DNA from: Neodiprion pinetum
Taxonomy: Eukaryota; Arthropoda; Insecta; Hymenoptera; Diprionidae
DNA length: 64,000 nt
Reading direction: 5' to 3'
Assembly (NCBI RefSeq): GCF_021155775.2
Contig: NC_060233.1
Span: 8,062,782 to 8,126,781 of the forward strand
Part shown: positions 37,004 to 52,300 of the stretch, piece by piece
Position numbering within the stretch: position 1 is the stretch's first letter
Layout: each line of letters opens with the position of its first letter
Program-made: the position numbers and the translations under genes
The notes under the pieces: generated by a model
Seen by the model: only the letters and a program-made list of their open reading frames with translations
Database searches by the model: none
Told to the model about the DNA's origin: nothing

Positions 37004-38889
37004 TACCGCAGTGCCAGTTTGCAAATATTAAAAAAGTTTAGTTGGGGAAAAAATCTGCTGTTTTGAACGAAGGGAAAATGTCTAACTGAATTGATGTGTC
37101 AATAAGTTGGTGAATTAATTATAATTCACCTGAATCAACGAGAATCAACTTGAATTATCAAAAATTAACTGAAATAATGAGCATTAAATCAAGTTGATTT
37201 GAATTAGTTTTAATTCGTGCCGGAAATATCTGTTTATAAGGGAAAAAAATTGAATTCAAATTAAAAAGTTGAGTTGAATTAAAAAAAAAAAAAAACAATT
37301 TGAAGTAACCAGAAATAAAAAGGAATGGATTGGAAAAATTTTAAACTTAAAATGAATTAGCGAGAATTATTGAGAGAAAAATTGAAATTCATAAATTGAA
37401 ATGAATTTAAAAAATTTATTTGAAATAAAAAAATTAAGTAGAATTACATGATTAATTTAAATTAATTAAACACCAAAAATTTTTGCGTTACGTATATCTC
37501 AAATTATTTCCCCCTCGGTTTTGAGAATTAAATTTCGTGATAGACACCGTCAGCTTTGCGTAACCGGAACGAGGTTACAAATCGAGAACGATTTAAATCA
37601 GAGTAAAGAAATCGATCTTTCTCATCAGAAAGTTACGTATAGTGTGACGACGAAGGGCTACAAGATACTTGAAAAAACATAGTTGTTGTTTATCGTGATT
37701 TTAAACATATTTAGAGCTACGTAAGTACAAGAGAAAAAGACTGAACACGAGTTTTGAATGAAGTAGAAAAAGATATCGTAAGTCTTTTTGATTGATCTAG
37801 TTTCTTAAGTCTTGATTAAAACTAATGCTGTTCATTTTAAAGCTAAACATTCAGTTTTATATCCATTATATTTTATTTTTTCATAAAAATTGTAAAAACA
37901 AATCTATGAATATGCATATCTTGCATAAAAATAAAACTGGATGTGTTGAAAAAAAAAACAGTGCTACATTTTAATTCAACATACCTAAATACCGAAAAAA
38001 AGCATTAATATTTTAAGGGGAAATTATAACTTATATTTTGCATGCCTGTACAATCTATTTCAGGAAGTAACTACTTCCTGACCTGTTTATTTATACACTC
38101 AACTATGATAAACGCAACTTTATTTTCCCTAATAGTCTTTCAATTTCCTTTCGTTTATGATTGTTTATAACAAATGCAACTATGTAAGATGGATATTAAT
38201 CCGGCAAATCTAAAAAGCGTCCTGTATGAAGTTTAAATAAATAGTTTTATTTCAGTTATTTCAAAAAAGTTTTAGTTTCCACCGAACACAGGAAATACCC
38301 ATTAGCACCTACTCTGAGCAACTGATCGAGCGTCGGTGAGAACTGACTACAAGGTAGGAAAAGTTCAGCTGTGGTTAAAACAGACTGCGGCAGAGTTGGG
38401 CTTGAAGTAAGCTGCAAGAGATGGTGCAGCTTCCTCGCATGACTTAACCTCGAGTAGGTATGGTAGGTATATAGATATAAGTGTATAAAATACGAAAGAT
38501 GCGAGATAGATTAGAGAAGCGTTCGCTGTTGCGGTCGTCGGTTGGCTAACTAATTGTTGCTCGGTCGCTGATGGGCCCGGTGTAATTAGCCGTTTGCTTT
38601 ATCGTGGTTTCACATCCGCGTGGGACATTGAGAAGCATTTGCGTCACGGGTCAACCGGCGTCGACGCAGTTCCCCCGGAAGTGGCATAAAAAAGAAAAAA
38701 AAAGAAAGAAAAAAGAATGAAAAAAAAAAAAGTAAAACGTAATATTAATCTACTCGCGCGAAGAGCTAAGAGCAAACAGGAAAAGAAAAAGTAAAAAAAA
38801 GGAGAGCCGAGAGAGGAAGGAAAACGGAAGTGTTACTTAATTTGGCGCTGAAATTTATACATCCAGCAGAATCTCGTAAACTTAACGAT
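37004..38889. other. AT-rich low-complexity region
   Basis: Bases about 37060-37470 are dominated by variants of TGAATT, AATTGA and AATTAA with an A-run at 37281-37295. A second purine-rich tract (AAAG/AAAAG) lies at about 38687-38735. No gene is visible. Confidence 0.6.
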
Positions 38890-39128
38890 GCACACAGTAA
38901 AATGCATAAATGCCTTAACCTTACGACTAACTTGTTTACGGTCCGAAACAAAATGCGAGTTCAATCATCTATACGAATTATGTGACAATTTGCATCACGT
39001 TTTCTCACGTCACCTACTTCGCCAGTCATTGTCACATAATTCGTATAGATGATTGAACTCGCATTTTGTTTCGGACCGGAAACAAGTTAGCCGTAAGGTC
39101 AAGGCATTTATGCATTTTACTGCTGTGC
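38890..39128. repeat. Long foldback hairpin, arms about 100 bp, loop 38 bases
   Basis: Arm 38890-38989 and arm 39028-39128 are reverse complements with about four substitutions and one small indel, separated by 38 bases. The innermost 40-50 bases, including ATAATTCGTATAGATGATTG on the right arm, match without interruption. No coding capacity and no obvious transposon terminus motif. It could be a foldback transposon, an inverted duplication, or the source of a hairpin RNA. Confidence 0.85.
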
Positions 39129-42100
39129 CTACGATTCGTTATGCAATTTATGAATCGGATGGTGTGGTTTGAACGATTGTTGGTACCGGGAATACAATTT
39201 AGTTACACGTGTTTCATTTCCATAGCGAGAACGAGCGTTGGGTAGTTAGGTGCGTATTAATTAGATTCTTGTTAACAATAAAAAGCTAGTGAATCTCAAT
39301 TCCGGCAGGCTAGCCTACATATGTATAATAGTAGTGATGCATGGTATACATGATATGTAAGCCAGGAATGTGCTGACGTCTTATTTAAATTCCTTATACA
39401 CACGAACGACGACTATCTTTCTGGCTGCCTAGCAGCTTCTTCTGCCCGCTGCGCGGTCTGAGCTAATGAAGATTTATGAATAGACATAATTTTATATATG
39501 ATATGCCATAGTGAACAAAATAGCCGATATTTCTCTTTATTTTTCTCCATCTCTTAAATGTCACCGCTCGGCAAGACGAAGAATCGTGTGATTGTACGTG
39601 CTCTAAAGGGAGTGCTTAATAACGCTCTCTTGGAACAAAGACCACTCCACACATTCGAGATTCTGCTTAACTTCGAACTGAAGATGCCTCTCGAATCGAC
39701 CGAATGGTGATGCAAAAAATATGAAGAACCCACGCGAAAATTATCACATGGCGCCGTCTTCGCTTACGATGTTTCAGTAATTCGTTAAGTTTAACTCAAT
39801 GACCTTTTCATCGAGAAAAAAAAGATCATAAAGACCACACTGTGTGCGAACTTGGTTTTGCTGGCAAAACTCTTGGCTGATTACAATACGAGGAAATGCT
39901 TGATAGATATAAGGTACGAGTGATCGATCAGCGAAACGTGACCACATCTAATACCGCAGTCCTGCAGACTGAGGAATACCTTGAAGGACGCGATCAAGAT
40001 AAGGAGTTGTGAAACCAAACGTCCTGCGTTCGCGAGGATGTGAAGATGAAAATTTGTGCTCGTGCCACAGTTGCAATGAGAATTACGGTTGATTAACGGG
40101 GCAGAACAGTCGCGGCTTATACTCATATGTGGACGCATACACATACGTGTAGAGAGTCATATTAATAATCAAGAAGACTATTTATAACGTTCGTATATGC
40201 AGGGAAGTATGTATGCCTGTAGTAGGAGGAGGAGGAGATAGAAGTCCTGGCGCGTGGACCGGCGTTTGATGATGAGTACATTACCGCGAACGCGTGGGTT
40301 TAATGAGAGTGAGGATGAGAATTTTCGAATACCTAGTTGGAACAGGAAAGAGCCTTAGAAAGAAGTATACACAGATAAGATGCGCGGAGGCAGAGCATCG
40401 ACATCGACGCCTCCATGCCGCGGCCGGTGTTTCTTCACTCCCGCGATGTTACGTCGCGACATAACTTATTCGGCGGAGGTGTACAATATAATATAATATA
40501 ATACGTGTAGCCGAAGCAGTCCTCCGTCATCATGCGAGTGGTAAAAGAAGTCTTTCCTCATATCGAGTGACGCCTGGGCATAAATCGATGGAAAAAAACC
40601 TTCGTCTTTATCTCGTTTTGGGCTTACAGACCCGGGGAAGGGAGGAAAGAGTGCCATCGGTAGTCGGTGTGCCCCGAAAAGAGGCTTTATATTTTTTATT
40701 CCCGGTATACGGGTTAACAAAGGAAGAAGAATAAGAGGTGGTACCGGAGAAGCTGGGGGACCATGAATATAGAACGACCAAGCCGCAACCCAACAAAGAC
40801 AGGACACAGGCGAGTAAAAAAGGAGAATGATGAATTCCAGACGATGACAACGACGACGAGGACGTCGCGGATGCAAAAATGACGATCAAAGCTCGCCTCG
40901 GGCAAAATTATGGCTCCACCTACGTGCATTTGCTCCTCGGTGGCTGCACGTACGAGGCATCGTCGTCGTAGTATGTAGGAGGCGAGGGTCAACCATTCTA
41001 CATTTATGATTCAGACGGCCGGGGCAGTTAGTAAGATTGGGCCCAATCAGCGCACGAGCGAAGAGCATCCGAAGCTCGACTTTAGTGATCACTGCACGCG
41101 TTTACTCGCGGGATCTTGAACGGAAGTGCCGGTTTCGCATCACATTTTCCAGAACCCTTTTCGTCTGTTGGTGGATGGCGGGTAAACGAAACGGTGACAT
41201 CGACGATAACAGATACCGTGTATCAAGGTGCAAACATAGGATATACCTATACTCGGCACGCGGTGCACGTGGATACCCGTCATCGCAGAGAGACAGTCTC
41301 TGACTTGTACGTTTGCCAGGAACACAGGCCACGCGACCAAACACAGATAGCATTGTTCCTTACCCTCCGCCAACTCCTCAGCTAGAGCGAGTACATCGTA
41401 TATAATCTTACGAGTGAGACGGATCGGCAAACAGACTGTTGTCTGCAATTCTGAAACACGTACGTACGTACATACGTTATGAATTGTGGACAATGGAGCT
41501 CTAAAGTCAGCGTCGTTAGTCACGACGTCGCGTTTCGCTGCCTTCGAGCATCGTGCAACCGGTGCGTCGTTTTCGCACGGCCGATTATGAATCAGTCCGT
41601 CAATCGAACCGCACTGCAGTATGATACGTATTTATGAAAAAGTAGTATGTAAGACGCGGAATAAGATGACGAAGAAGAGGAAAATAGAAGGAGGCTGAAG
41701 GCTCTCCTCTGTTCGTCGTGAAACGATCTGATAGGTACATGCATACATGTCAAAAATAATCCTGATGTACCCATGTACCGTTGGTGACAGGTTGGCTAAG
41801 AGGGCGTAATTCCCCCGTTTCTATGGTGCGGTATAAGATCGGTGGTGAAGGAGGAAGAATTTCGTCCTAATAAAGTTACACTTGGTAGTAGTGAAAAGTC
41901 GCCTGTTGCTCGAGCCCGGTTGTATTTTTAGATGGAATTAGGGTCGCCTCGCTCCCCGGCTTCTCCCCATCGCCTCGCCTGTTTGCCCTACCATGAGTAA
42001 AAAGGGGCAGCGGAGGTGCAGGCGGGGTTGGAAGAGGTGATTTCTGGACCTGTTGCACGTGGGTCGGGCCCTAAGAACCGAGCCCTAAGCATAGGGGACA

Positions 42101-44957
42101 CACCAAACGACAGACCCAAGTGCACACAGCGACGCCTCAAGCTCTAGACACTTTTCTCCCCCAACCTAACCGCACACACAGCTGGCCAAGTCTATATTTA
42201 CATTCAACGAACGGTGCATGCTAGATGACTGGATAACTGGGTGGCTGCGATAGGCAGGTCGGAGAAGGGTCGACGGTATTGCGTACGTTGGTGGTTGGTG
42301 GTTACGGTATTACCGAAAACCCTCAATGTATGTAGACGAGTCGAGACATGGCTTCTGGGGTTTCAAAATCGAGCTACCTCGGTTTCAGACCGGCTGATGA
42401 CTGTTAGTTTACAGAAAATACGGAACCTCGTGTTCCTGATTGTGGGGTGAATCGACATGATAAGTTCGAAGACGATAACCAAGTGGATTCGGAGCACACT
42501 TCTCGAATGACACAGTTAATGTGGTAGGTGTGCCAAGCCAAGAGGGAGTCGAAGCACGAGATAATCTCATCGTCCGCATTCTTGTATCGAGTCCTGAGCG
42601 TCGAATCCGTTTACAGTTAAGAGGTTGTGTTCAGTGATCACAAAGGGGTGATGCGGCAGGTTTTCTTTAAGCGCAAGATCCGGTTGAATGGTCGAAATTT
42701 CTCGCAAGCCTTCACGAGGCATTGGATTTGATTTTGTGCAGCGATAGGGATTTCAGCTTTATACAATATCGGGATAGCTCTTCCACCGGATGGGCGTGAA
42801 GAGGATAATAGACACGCATCCTTCTCGAACGAGTTGAGAACGGTAGGTGCGTAAGGTGCTTGGCAATTGTTACGCAAAGTGGCTAAGAGAACACCGAGTC
42901 ACGTACCACCTATACCTTGTCGATGCAGGCGCGAAGGGCGGAATTCCTTTCTAACAAGCCTAGCGAAAATACCTTGGCCACTGCGGGAGAAAAAGAGGAG
43001 GAAATAAAAAAAAAAAAAAAAAAACGAATACGGTAAAGTGAAACCTGCCCGTTCGCCATTGTTTGCCGGAATACATTTTTAGCTGACACAAAGCGGGATG
43101 ATGAAAAATGGCAACCTGTTGACTTTTTCCTTTCTCTCCTTCGCCCCTTCGCCGAGGTGCTCCTGCACTGGATCGGTGGTAAGTAAACTGTGTTGTGTGT
43201 GCACGCAGCATACCTGGATGTATGGAATGAAGGCGTGGAGGTTGGGCAGGCATATTATTTACCTGCAGTAGTAGTTCGGGTCGAAGGTCTTCGGAACCTC
43301 GAGCGTTTCTGTCCCTCGAGGTTTACTCGGGGACCGGACGGACCTGAACGGCCAGGACCAAGTCGGAGGAAGGAGTTTGGGTGTGGGCAGCACGTGCTGC
43401 TGTCGGGCGGCATGAATAATTGCCGCATTGTGCCTCCAGAATAGACAATTGCCAGCAACAACTCCGGAGCGACAGGACGCCGCAGGTCCTACACAGAGAA
43501 GTGGGACGTTAATGCGGCTAGTCCTGTATTCCCCGGCATTATGGTGTGGCGCCTTTTTACACAAAGGTTGAAAACCGCGAGTAAGCCTAGACCGACCTGC
43601 TTTTTCGCAGGTATGCTGCACACGTCTCTACTTCGTCTTGCGTTGGAAAAAAAATATCGAGGAGAAAGAGAAGAACGATTTGTGTTACAGGTGGAGTTGG
43701 TTAATCACCATAACGCAGAATATCCTAGGAGCTTGGTTTGAAACCCGGCTTTATAACCACGGAGGTTAATTAAACTTCGTTATTCAGTAGTTTCCTCGTT
43801 TTCGAGGAAAGATGCTCCGAGCTTTCGAGTCTTGCAACCTGAGCTGAAACTTGATACGTAGGACCAGCCGTTCGTTCTTTCGTTTGTTCCCGGAGGAATG
43901 AACATGTTGTTTCGTGCATGAGGCTTGGGCCTGTTTTCACCCGGTCATCCATCACTGGAAAATATTTTCCAGAAATCGTTTGAATGGCTCTTCATCGCCG
44001 CTTGATCCGATCGTTTATGATCGTAGTTCATTACAAACTCCGATTGATGTCGAATGGTGTCTGCTTTCCCATAAAACGAACCGATCCTTGAGGGACTGTT
44101 TGCTTCGGTTTAACAGAAGAAAAGATAAAAGAAAGTAACTTAAAACGTTGCTGCAGGCTATCAACCGATCTAAAGTATATTGCCGACAATTGCTTCGCAT
44201 CGGAATCTCAAAACGATTCAAATGAAACTCTGTAAGTAGATTGTTTCGGAATCAACTACGCGCTTCAATGGTTTCAGATACTGCGCTAGGCAAGGTGAAA
44301 CGATTTAAGTATCAGTGCGCTGAACACTATCTCACCGTTGAAGCCGGTGCGGGATAGAAACAAGCAGGAAGTCGGTTATATTGATCCGGCTATTTTGATC
44401 GGCTTAAAAAAAGTCGAAGATTGATTCACGTGGGACTTTAAGGACACGGCCGATGTCTCGACGCGTTAGAAGCCTTACGTCAAACTCTTCTCGGGTCTGA
44501 CGACCCTCAGGAATTCACTTGTCCGTCACAGGGTGAACCGGAAGCCTTCCAACACCCATCCACTTTTTTAAGGAAGATTTTTTGTTCACGGATTACTTAG
44601 TAAATCGATTATATGGCTCCTTAGAAGTTTTATCGAAATGACTTTAATTCAATGTCTAATTTATATATTATCAATGCATTGATAAATTTTGATAGTATAA
44701 ATATAAAAATAAAAAAATAATTAATCAACATCACGGTGACAATAGTGACACACGCGGTGCAGCTTATAGTATTTAAAGAATAAAACGTGATGAGAATTTA
44801 CACATCTATTCGTGCAAGGAATACATATGAATGCGTTTGTGAATAAGAATAATAAACAAAATATAGGCAGGCACAGATACGTACAATATTTATATTCAGA
44901 CGTGACAAGGATTCGTAAATTCCATTCCAAGAAGATTCGGGCTCGTTGTTTCGAGAC

Positions 44958-44958
<1 letters not shown>

Positions 44959-44996
<38 letters not shown>
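44959..44996. repeat. GA dinucleotide microsatellite
   Basis: About fifteen GA units. Confidence 0.9.
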
Positions 44997-46297
44997 TAGG
45001 ATAGAAAGCCTGGAATTTCTAATGAGAATTACCACTAAGGTACAGTGTAAATTGTGAGTAAATTTTAAGCCCAGGCTTCGTGTATTTTAATAAAAACCTT
45101 TCATTAGTCTTTATTCCGTGTTGCAGAGTCGATTTCAAACGATGGATTTCAAACGTCGGTTAACCAACGGCCCTGCATTATCTCGCCCTCTCTCCACTGT
45201 TCAAACACCATCATCTCTCGTCCTCGTCAAAAACACCGAAAAAAATATCAAACCGTAGGTATACCCAAATATTTTTTTCCAACCTGGTGAGAATTTACCT
45301 GCAAACCAGTCACAATTCGTACGCAGTCACGTAGTCTGATTCTGTGGATACAGATAAAAAGGTGTTGCAGAGGTCTCGTCAAACGAACCCTGTCGACGAA
45401 CCTGCACACGACAATATGCTCTGTTCTTATTCACATGCCTATTAGATTCAGCCACGTGATTGCGAGCGATACGAAAGATAAGATTTAATAAAATAAAAAC
45501 AAAAAGAACAAGATTATCTTATATTTCTTCACCAGGAAGACACAGGAGGGCAACACGTGACCAAAATTCACGATTACCCGTGAGCAAAGAAACTCAAGGT
45601 ATGAAAAGAAGCAAGTTTGTCTGAGAACTCGATTATTAGACGATGGCGGCATTGAAATTAAACAATTAACACCTGCGTATGGTAAATGTACCAGCCATTG
45701 ACTCTGTCCCAATTATTAAACTTTCTTGGTTGGTATTTCTTTGATCCTTGGTTCTAAAATTCCCAAAAAATAAATTTGTCGAGTCTAAACCACTTGCAAT
45801 TGGTTTTAGTCATCAAGAAATTGACAATTTATGCTGTCAATTTATAATTTTGGAAAATAAAAGGGTCAATAATTGGGTCCAAAGTATCAACAACTCATAC
45901 ACTTACCTTGCTTCTAAAAAATTCATCGGGAAGTAATTGACATGTTACTGAAAGTATACGATGCACGTTAAAAACACGTCAAGTTCAACTTGAAGTTTCA
46001 CGCAAGGATAATTAAAACACCCAAAACCCGGCAACGAGCTGGACTAAAAAATATCTCACGTAGTCGCACTCGAGCGGCGGCAACGAATAGTTTTGTTACA
46101 GGATCCGTTTAGCCGCGGGCGAGGGGGTAGTTTAAGGCTGAGCACGAGGAAAAATCTGGATCCTCACCACGGGGAGGTAGGTATACCGTTTTTGTCCTGA
46201 CCTAAGGCAGTTTTCTCCGCTACGGCTATCCCATTTGTCTTTCTTCTTTCCTGCGCACTTTCCTACAGGGTCAGTTTATCAGCGCCTTATATACGTT

Positions 46298-46359
46298 CCT
46301 CTTCATCCTCAACCTCATCCTCATCCTCATCTTCTTGTTCTCCTTCGTCTCCTTCTTCT
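46298..46359. repeat. CTCATC/CTT pyrimidine-rich tract
   Basis: Repeated CCTCAT units pass into CTT/CTC-rich sequence. Confidence 0.75.
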
Positions 46360-49300
46360 GTTTTAGTGTACATATACAGTAAATGGCCGCTGACCGTAAA
46401 ACTAGAACAGGTTCCTCATCAACCTTTTGTCATCAGCCAATGCATGCGCGAGTTGAGCAAGACTCCTCGGAGATAAAGATAACCTGAACAAAGCTTCTAG
46501 GCTCTTGGTCTGACCGTTAACCCAAGACAAAAATGCCGTCCATTTAGTCTCGGCAAAAGCTCTCTTCGTTCAGAGCACAGGGAAAGTTTGGGACCGTTAA
46601 AATCATGACCGAAACGGCGATTGGACTGGGTTAATTGATCAGGCCGAAGGGCCGGCTCATTTCACAATCCGAAAGTGCCTGCGACGAAGCACTCGAGAAG
46701 CTCAAGTATAAACGTTGCACCTGTGCACCCCGACCTAAAAGTCATCTTCGTGTATAAGGGCGACTAACAGGATTGTACGGAGTCGAAAATGGAAGAAACT
46801 TCATAAAATTGTGCAACGTTGAGTTGCCCCAACCAACGAGAGAGGATCCTTGTAATCAAGCTTGGCTCACCGCTCGGACCCAAAGAAATATCGTGTATAC
46901 GTCGGTTATATACTCAGGCATGTAAGCGCGGTGAAGAAGAGGCTCGTGGAGAAGGATGGAGTCCGGGAGGGTTACGAAGACACACCCACACCCCGGAGGC
47001 CCAGACGGATCTTAATATAATACCAAGGCTACCTGGTGCAACGCGAGGTGAAGAGCGGGCTCGAAACCTCAAACTCTTCGTCAACGGGTTCGTCTGCCCG
47101 CGGTGAACAAGACACGAACGCAACGTATTTGCAGAAAAGCCTCTTGTTTATAACTCGACTGTTCTTGTTCATGCGAGTTTTAACAATATCATCGATAAAT
47201 GTCAATGTACGACTACCTTGTAATGAAATCGTCAAAAAATGTTGATTTAAAACTCACCAACGCCGTCTTTAAGTTGGTGAAATCAATCTTTGACTGGTTT
47301 AAACTAGTCTTCATACCTCAGTAGTGTCATTTTAATAAATTTGAAATCCAATTTTGCACCCTTTTTTTTTTTTTTTTCATTTGTCATATCTTTTATATTA
47401 CATGCAAAATCCTGAATTTCTTTCATTTTTAGGTAAAAACATACTTAAACGTTGGAATAATTAGGGTTTTTATGAATCAATAATTCGTTATAATTTTCAT
47501 AAATAAACAGAAGCAAAAAAAAAAAACATATTTTCGTGAATGTAATTCGTTAGCGGAGAAATTTGATGTTAAACGTATACTGAAAACGCTTGGAATTTAT
47601 TGGTTTACAGAGACCTCGGAATGGTCATTAGATTCATAAACTTCAATGCATAAGGGTAGTTTTCACCCTCCTGAGTGGTGCATATAAACAGTATTGGGGG
47701 TTGCGCGTATTTTTGGGCTAAAATCGTACTGCCTCAAAATAAATATTCATATAAATCTCATTCAAGAGCACTGTCTAAAACAATGTTGATAACTCACTCT
47801 ATTTCCACCCTACTTTAGGGGTCAGTTTTAGTTTCATTAAATTTTTGACACCAGATTCGCATTCAGCGTCGAAAAATAAATAGGAAAAGTATAATTACAC
47901 TTCCGTGCCAAAAAAAAAAAAAAAAATTGCATCGCGTGACTGTAAGGGTTAAATACCGTTTCAAGTTGCTTTTCTTCGACCATCGAGAAGCGATGAACGA
48001 TCAGAATAAGTGACCAGAAACACAAACTCACATGTTGGAAATTCCAACGGCATTGATTTAAATCGAATATAACAATAAAGAGGTGTTAAATGTACGACCC
48101 TGAATTGTTATACAAAATTGCAGTAAAAAATATTCGTCCATCGGAGATAAGTTCCATTCAACTGGGACGATGTGCAATAAGTTCTCCTCGAGATTTCGAG
48201 CGGAGCGATATAATGCTATGCAGCACGGGCGCGCCCCGGGCCATGATGCAGGAACACGACGAAGAGACGACAAGAGGCAAGGGGGAATATACTTGCATCG
48301 GGTTGGAGAGTAGAGCGAGAGAAAGAGAATTACTGGAAAAACTGGTTTGCTCCGCGACGCAATCTTTGCAGTCTTCTCAAAGAAACCTTCCCCATACATA
48401 CCGGCCTATAATTGCACTGCACGCAACGATTAGGGAGCCTCGATGAACCGCTCCAGTAGTGATGAGCGGTCGATATCCGAGTCCACGGAACACCGGCATC
48501 CCTGCAGCAGAGGACAAAAAAGATTCGATTACCGATCAATCGACGCCCATTTCGAATTTTTAACGGGCCGTTCACCACCGAATCAGTCCGTCCTGTTTAA
48601 CAACAGACAACAGAGGTATCATTGGATCAGTATTTAAACGGTGCTGCGATCAGGATTTGCACCCTGAGTGTACCTACAGCTGCTACAGGCGAGTGAACGA
48701 GGTACTAGAAATCGTTTTTTAGAACGTGCTGCAAGAGCTCGGCTCTTCTTGGCAAGCCTTTTGTGGAAGCCCTCGGGCCCAACTTGAAAAAGCTTGGGTA
48801 TCACGGCGTGCATAACATACACGGTGCGGTGCCTGGGGTTTCGGTACCCGAGGCGAAGGGTTGGAATTCGAACTTTTGCAAAACCGCTGGCTTTATTTGC
48901 AACGACGTTGGAATGCGGGAATGATGTATCGACCACTTGAACCAGATCATTGCAAAACTTTACCATCATCGGACGGTGAGTTGGACCGATTTGCGGGTAG
49001 AGAATTTTAATGAAAAAATTCCAAACTAAGAGGGCAAAAATTTCATGCAGTTTGCCGCTTCTTGACGCAATATTCTCCACACCTACTGCAACGCTTCTCA
49101 GCCGCGAGTTAATCCAAAATAAATTAGTTGTTTGCCAACAGCGGCTGTTAATCGACCCCCAACGTTTTCTCTCTTGCTACGTAACATTAGCGAAGAATTT
49201 AACTCGTACATTCGCGATACTGCAGCTGCCTTTTGAAGTGGTAAATTGACGTCTGTTTTTAGTAGGATTCTCGGATATATTAGTAACACTCGGCAATCGC

Positions 49301-52300
49301 ACGGTCATCAAATCATGTGGTTGCAAAAAAGTATTCAGTATATTAATCGAAACGGATTCGCGATAGGAAAGATCATTCACCTCAAGGTCCTATTACGAAT
49401 TCCCGTGCGAAGGAATTTCTTGTAAAGCGAGAAAAAAAAACCTGGTTCTCAAGAATCAATTAATATATTCAGTGGTACGTGTCTTTACCAGATACAATTC
49501 GCAAAATGGTAACATCTTCGAATTTTATGATTGCATTTCAAATACCTGCGATGTAAAAAATATGGGCTGTCCTTTCGCGCCAAGAACCAAAGTGTAATCA
49601 AAATTTATTCGAATCGTCCATTCCGCCGTATACATGGCTTAATGTATAATTTCCACAACCACGATCCTACCCAGAAGTAGAGGATAAAAAAAAAAAAAAA
49701 ACGTACACAAGGCGAGAGCGCCGAACTGGAACCGCTTGGAATTAATGTGGACTTGACCAGCGCAGCGGGTGACTGTATAATATGGTTTTATCGTGAATGA
49801 CATAATCATCGCGTAGATGATGTAGGTATCGTGAACTGATCGGAACGCGAACGGGTTTGCGGCAGGCTCGTGTACTTTCGCCACGTGCCAGCATGATTGC
49901 AAGTTTCGCTTGACTCGCACCACAAATCGTGACGAGCGAAAAAATTGGTATCTACATCGTATCAGAGCTGCATAACCATTCGGTTTAGAGGCTATCCATA
50001 AACTAGGTTACCAGTTTGGAGCTTTATGTGGATCCTCCCAACCGAATTGGTACCATTGTTTATGGACGACCCCTTATCTGTGGATCCAAAACTTACTTTC
50101 ATGGTTGAAGATCTGACTGATTATCAAAGAAAGGAAATCACTCTAACGGTGGTCTATTCGTCATTTCTGATTTATGATACGAATCAATAATTCATTTCAT
50201 GGCAGTACGCATAACCATTACCATGCACCGTGCCAACTTTAATAACATGTAGCGGTACAACGTGCGAGGATCACATTTCATCCTGACGACGAATACAGCG
50301 AGGTATTGTAGTTAAGGAATGCGAAGAGGTGATTATCGCTCGATATGGAATGGTCTGCAGGAGTGACTTGATGTCAAAGTCGTTGATTACTGCAGGTTCG
50401 CAAACCGGTGTAATAATAAGCGATTTCACTTATCAGCAAAAGAGAGTTGCGGAGAATCACCTGACAACGACAAGCTGACAAAAGCGGTTCCGAGCACGTG
50501 CGGCGAGACTGACTGCAGAACAAGACACTTTCGTAATACAAGGTATAACAGCGAATTCCTGCTGCTGCTCCGCTATTTCATGGAAATCGTGCTGCGATCG
50601 CGACAAAGAAATCCTACGGCTGACTTCCGGTTCAAATCGCGATCGTGTTACACGCCGTATCTACTTGTAATAACAAAAACGGATGTACAAGTTCTAGTTT
50701 ATATCTATCAGAAGGTATAGCAGGAAGCAATTACGCGAGTCTGTTTCTTAGTTAGCTAAAAATTGGCCATTCTTTCCTTCTCTCCAATTCAACATTATCG
50801 ATAGATCGTTCATTCTGTGCGTTAGATTTACTGCGGTTAGATAACGGAGCTGTAAGCCTGCAACCGTTAAAAATTAAATTTAAGGCATTGAATGACAATT
50901 AAAACAAAATATGTAGGTACCACAAAATTTGAGTTACGAAGTTTGCGCAGTTGCTTTAAGTAGGTACACGCGAGATCCGCACTCTGGGATTTTCGAATTA
51001 GCGAAGCCCACTGCAAATTACACGGTTCTTCGTCTGGTTGTTAAGGTTTAATTGATCGCGGTCGCTCGAGTTCGCGATGCGGTAGCAAAATCGAAAAACA
51101 AGATTTAATTACGAGTATGTAGCACTGTGCACAACTACTGCAAACGAGTAATTAGTAATTGGTCATTAATTTGGCGGCACTCTGTGAGCTCGATCGTGTG
51201 CAAACGGAAGAAATCTCGATTAATATTAAACGGGGTGCGATGAGACGAAGAACCCTGACCGACGATCACTATTATGCATTATTGTAAACAATGGCAGGAT
51301 TGTATTATGCAGCAGGGAGGAATGCCGGCCATTGTTCCGAGTGACGGAGGAGCCAAGCTCGTTCAACACAATCCTGGCACACCGACGCCTCTTACACGCG
51401 TCCGCCATTCGATCCCAGAGTATGCACATGCATTACGGATATCCATGCAGGCGTTTGTGCATCGTGTACGCATGGCAAGAGTTACAACCACGTGCTCATG
51501 CATGGGATTGCAGGCTTGATTATAACCGTTCGACCATAAGTTGATGACGTTAGAGAATGTTGGTTTCTTTATCTTTAGTTGTTTATTTATTTTCATCCCT
51601 GATTATTCAATTATCGCGATACGTTAGTTATGCATATACGTATCTGCACGATCAGCCAGACTGCAGGTAATGTGAGATCGACGGTATAATATATATGGTA
51701 TGCTTCGTCGATCATACGCACACAATGACGCACTACGTTTATTTCTGTAAAAGACGCGTGCTTCGTTTATACGAAGGTATAACAAGACTCAACAATTGGA
51801 ATAACTGAAGAAATCCTCATTTATACGTATGTTTTCCGTACACAAATTACCCGTTTCTATGGTGGTCGAGTGAGTCCACGAATGCGCATGCGCGTAGTAC
51901 GGAAAAGACCACTTTTAAGTCCTAGGAGTTGAAAGAGGTCTTTTCTGCACTGCGCGCACGCGGTCTCGCGAAAAAATCTGACACTACGCGAAGCTAACCT
52001 CAAAATTTCGTGCTTCGTGAAAAAACTTGTTAAACAATATACTATTTCAACACCAACGAAAATCGTTGGATCCAACCGTTGAATCCGTTGAATGACTCGC
52101 ACTTTCGGGGATCGTAGCGTAGATTTTTCGGAATCCCATAACAGTGAAGTTTCCGTCGGACAATGAGGGAATGGCTAATAGACGTGGGAGGCGTGGCTGC
52201 CTATTTTGAGGCTGAGATGCTTTTAGCGGTTCTTTTGGTCCTCGTGCCGATCAATTTTAGATCCTTTGACCTCTCGTCGGCGTTTTGAAACGGTGGTAGC

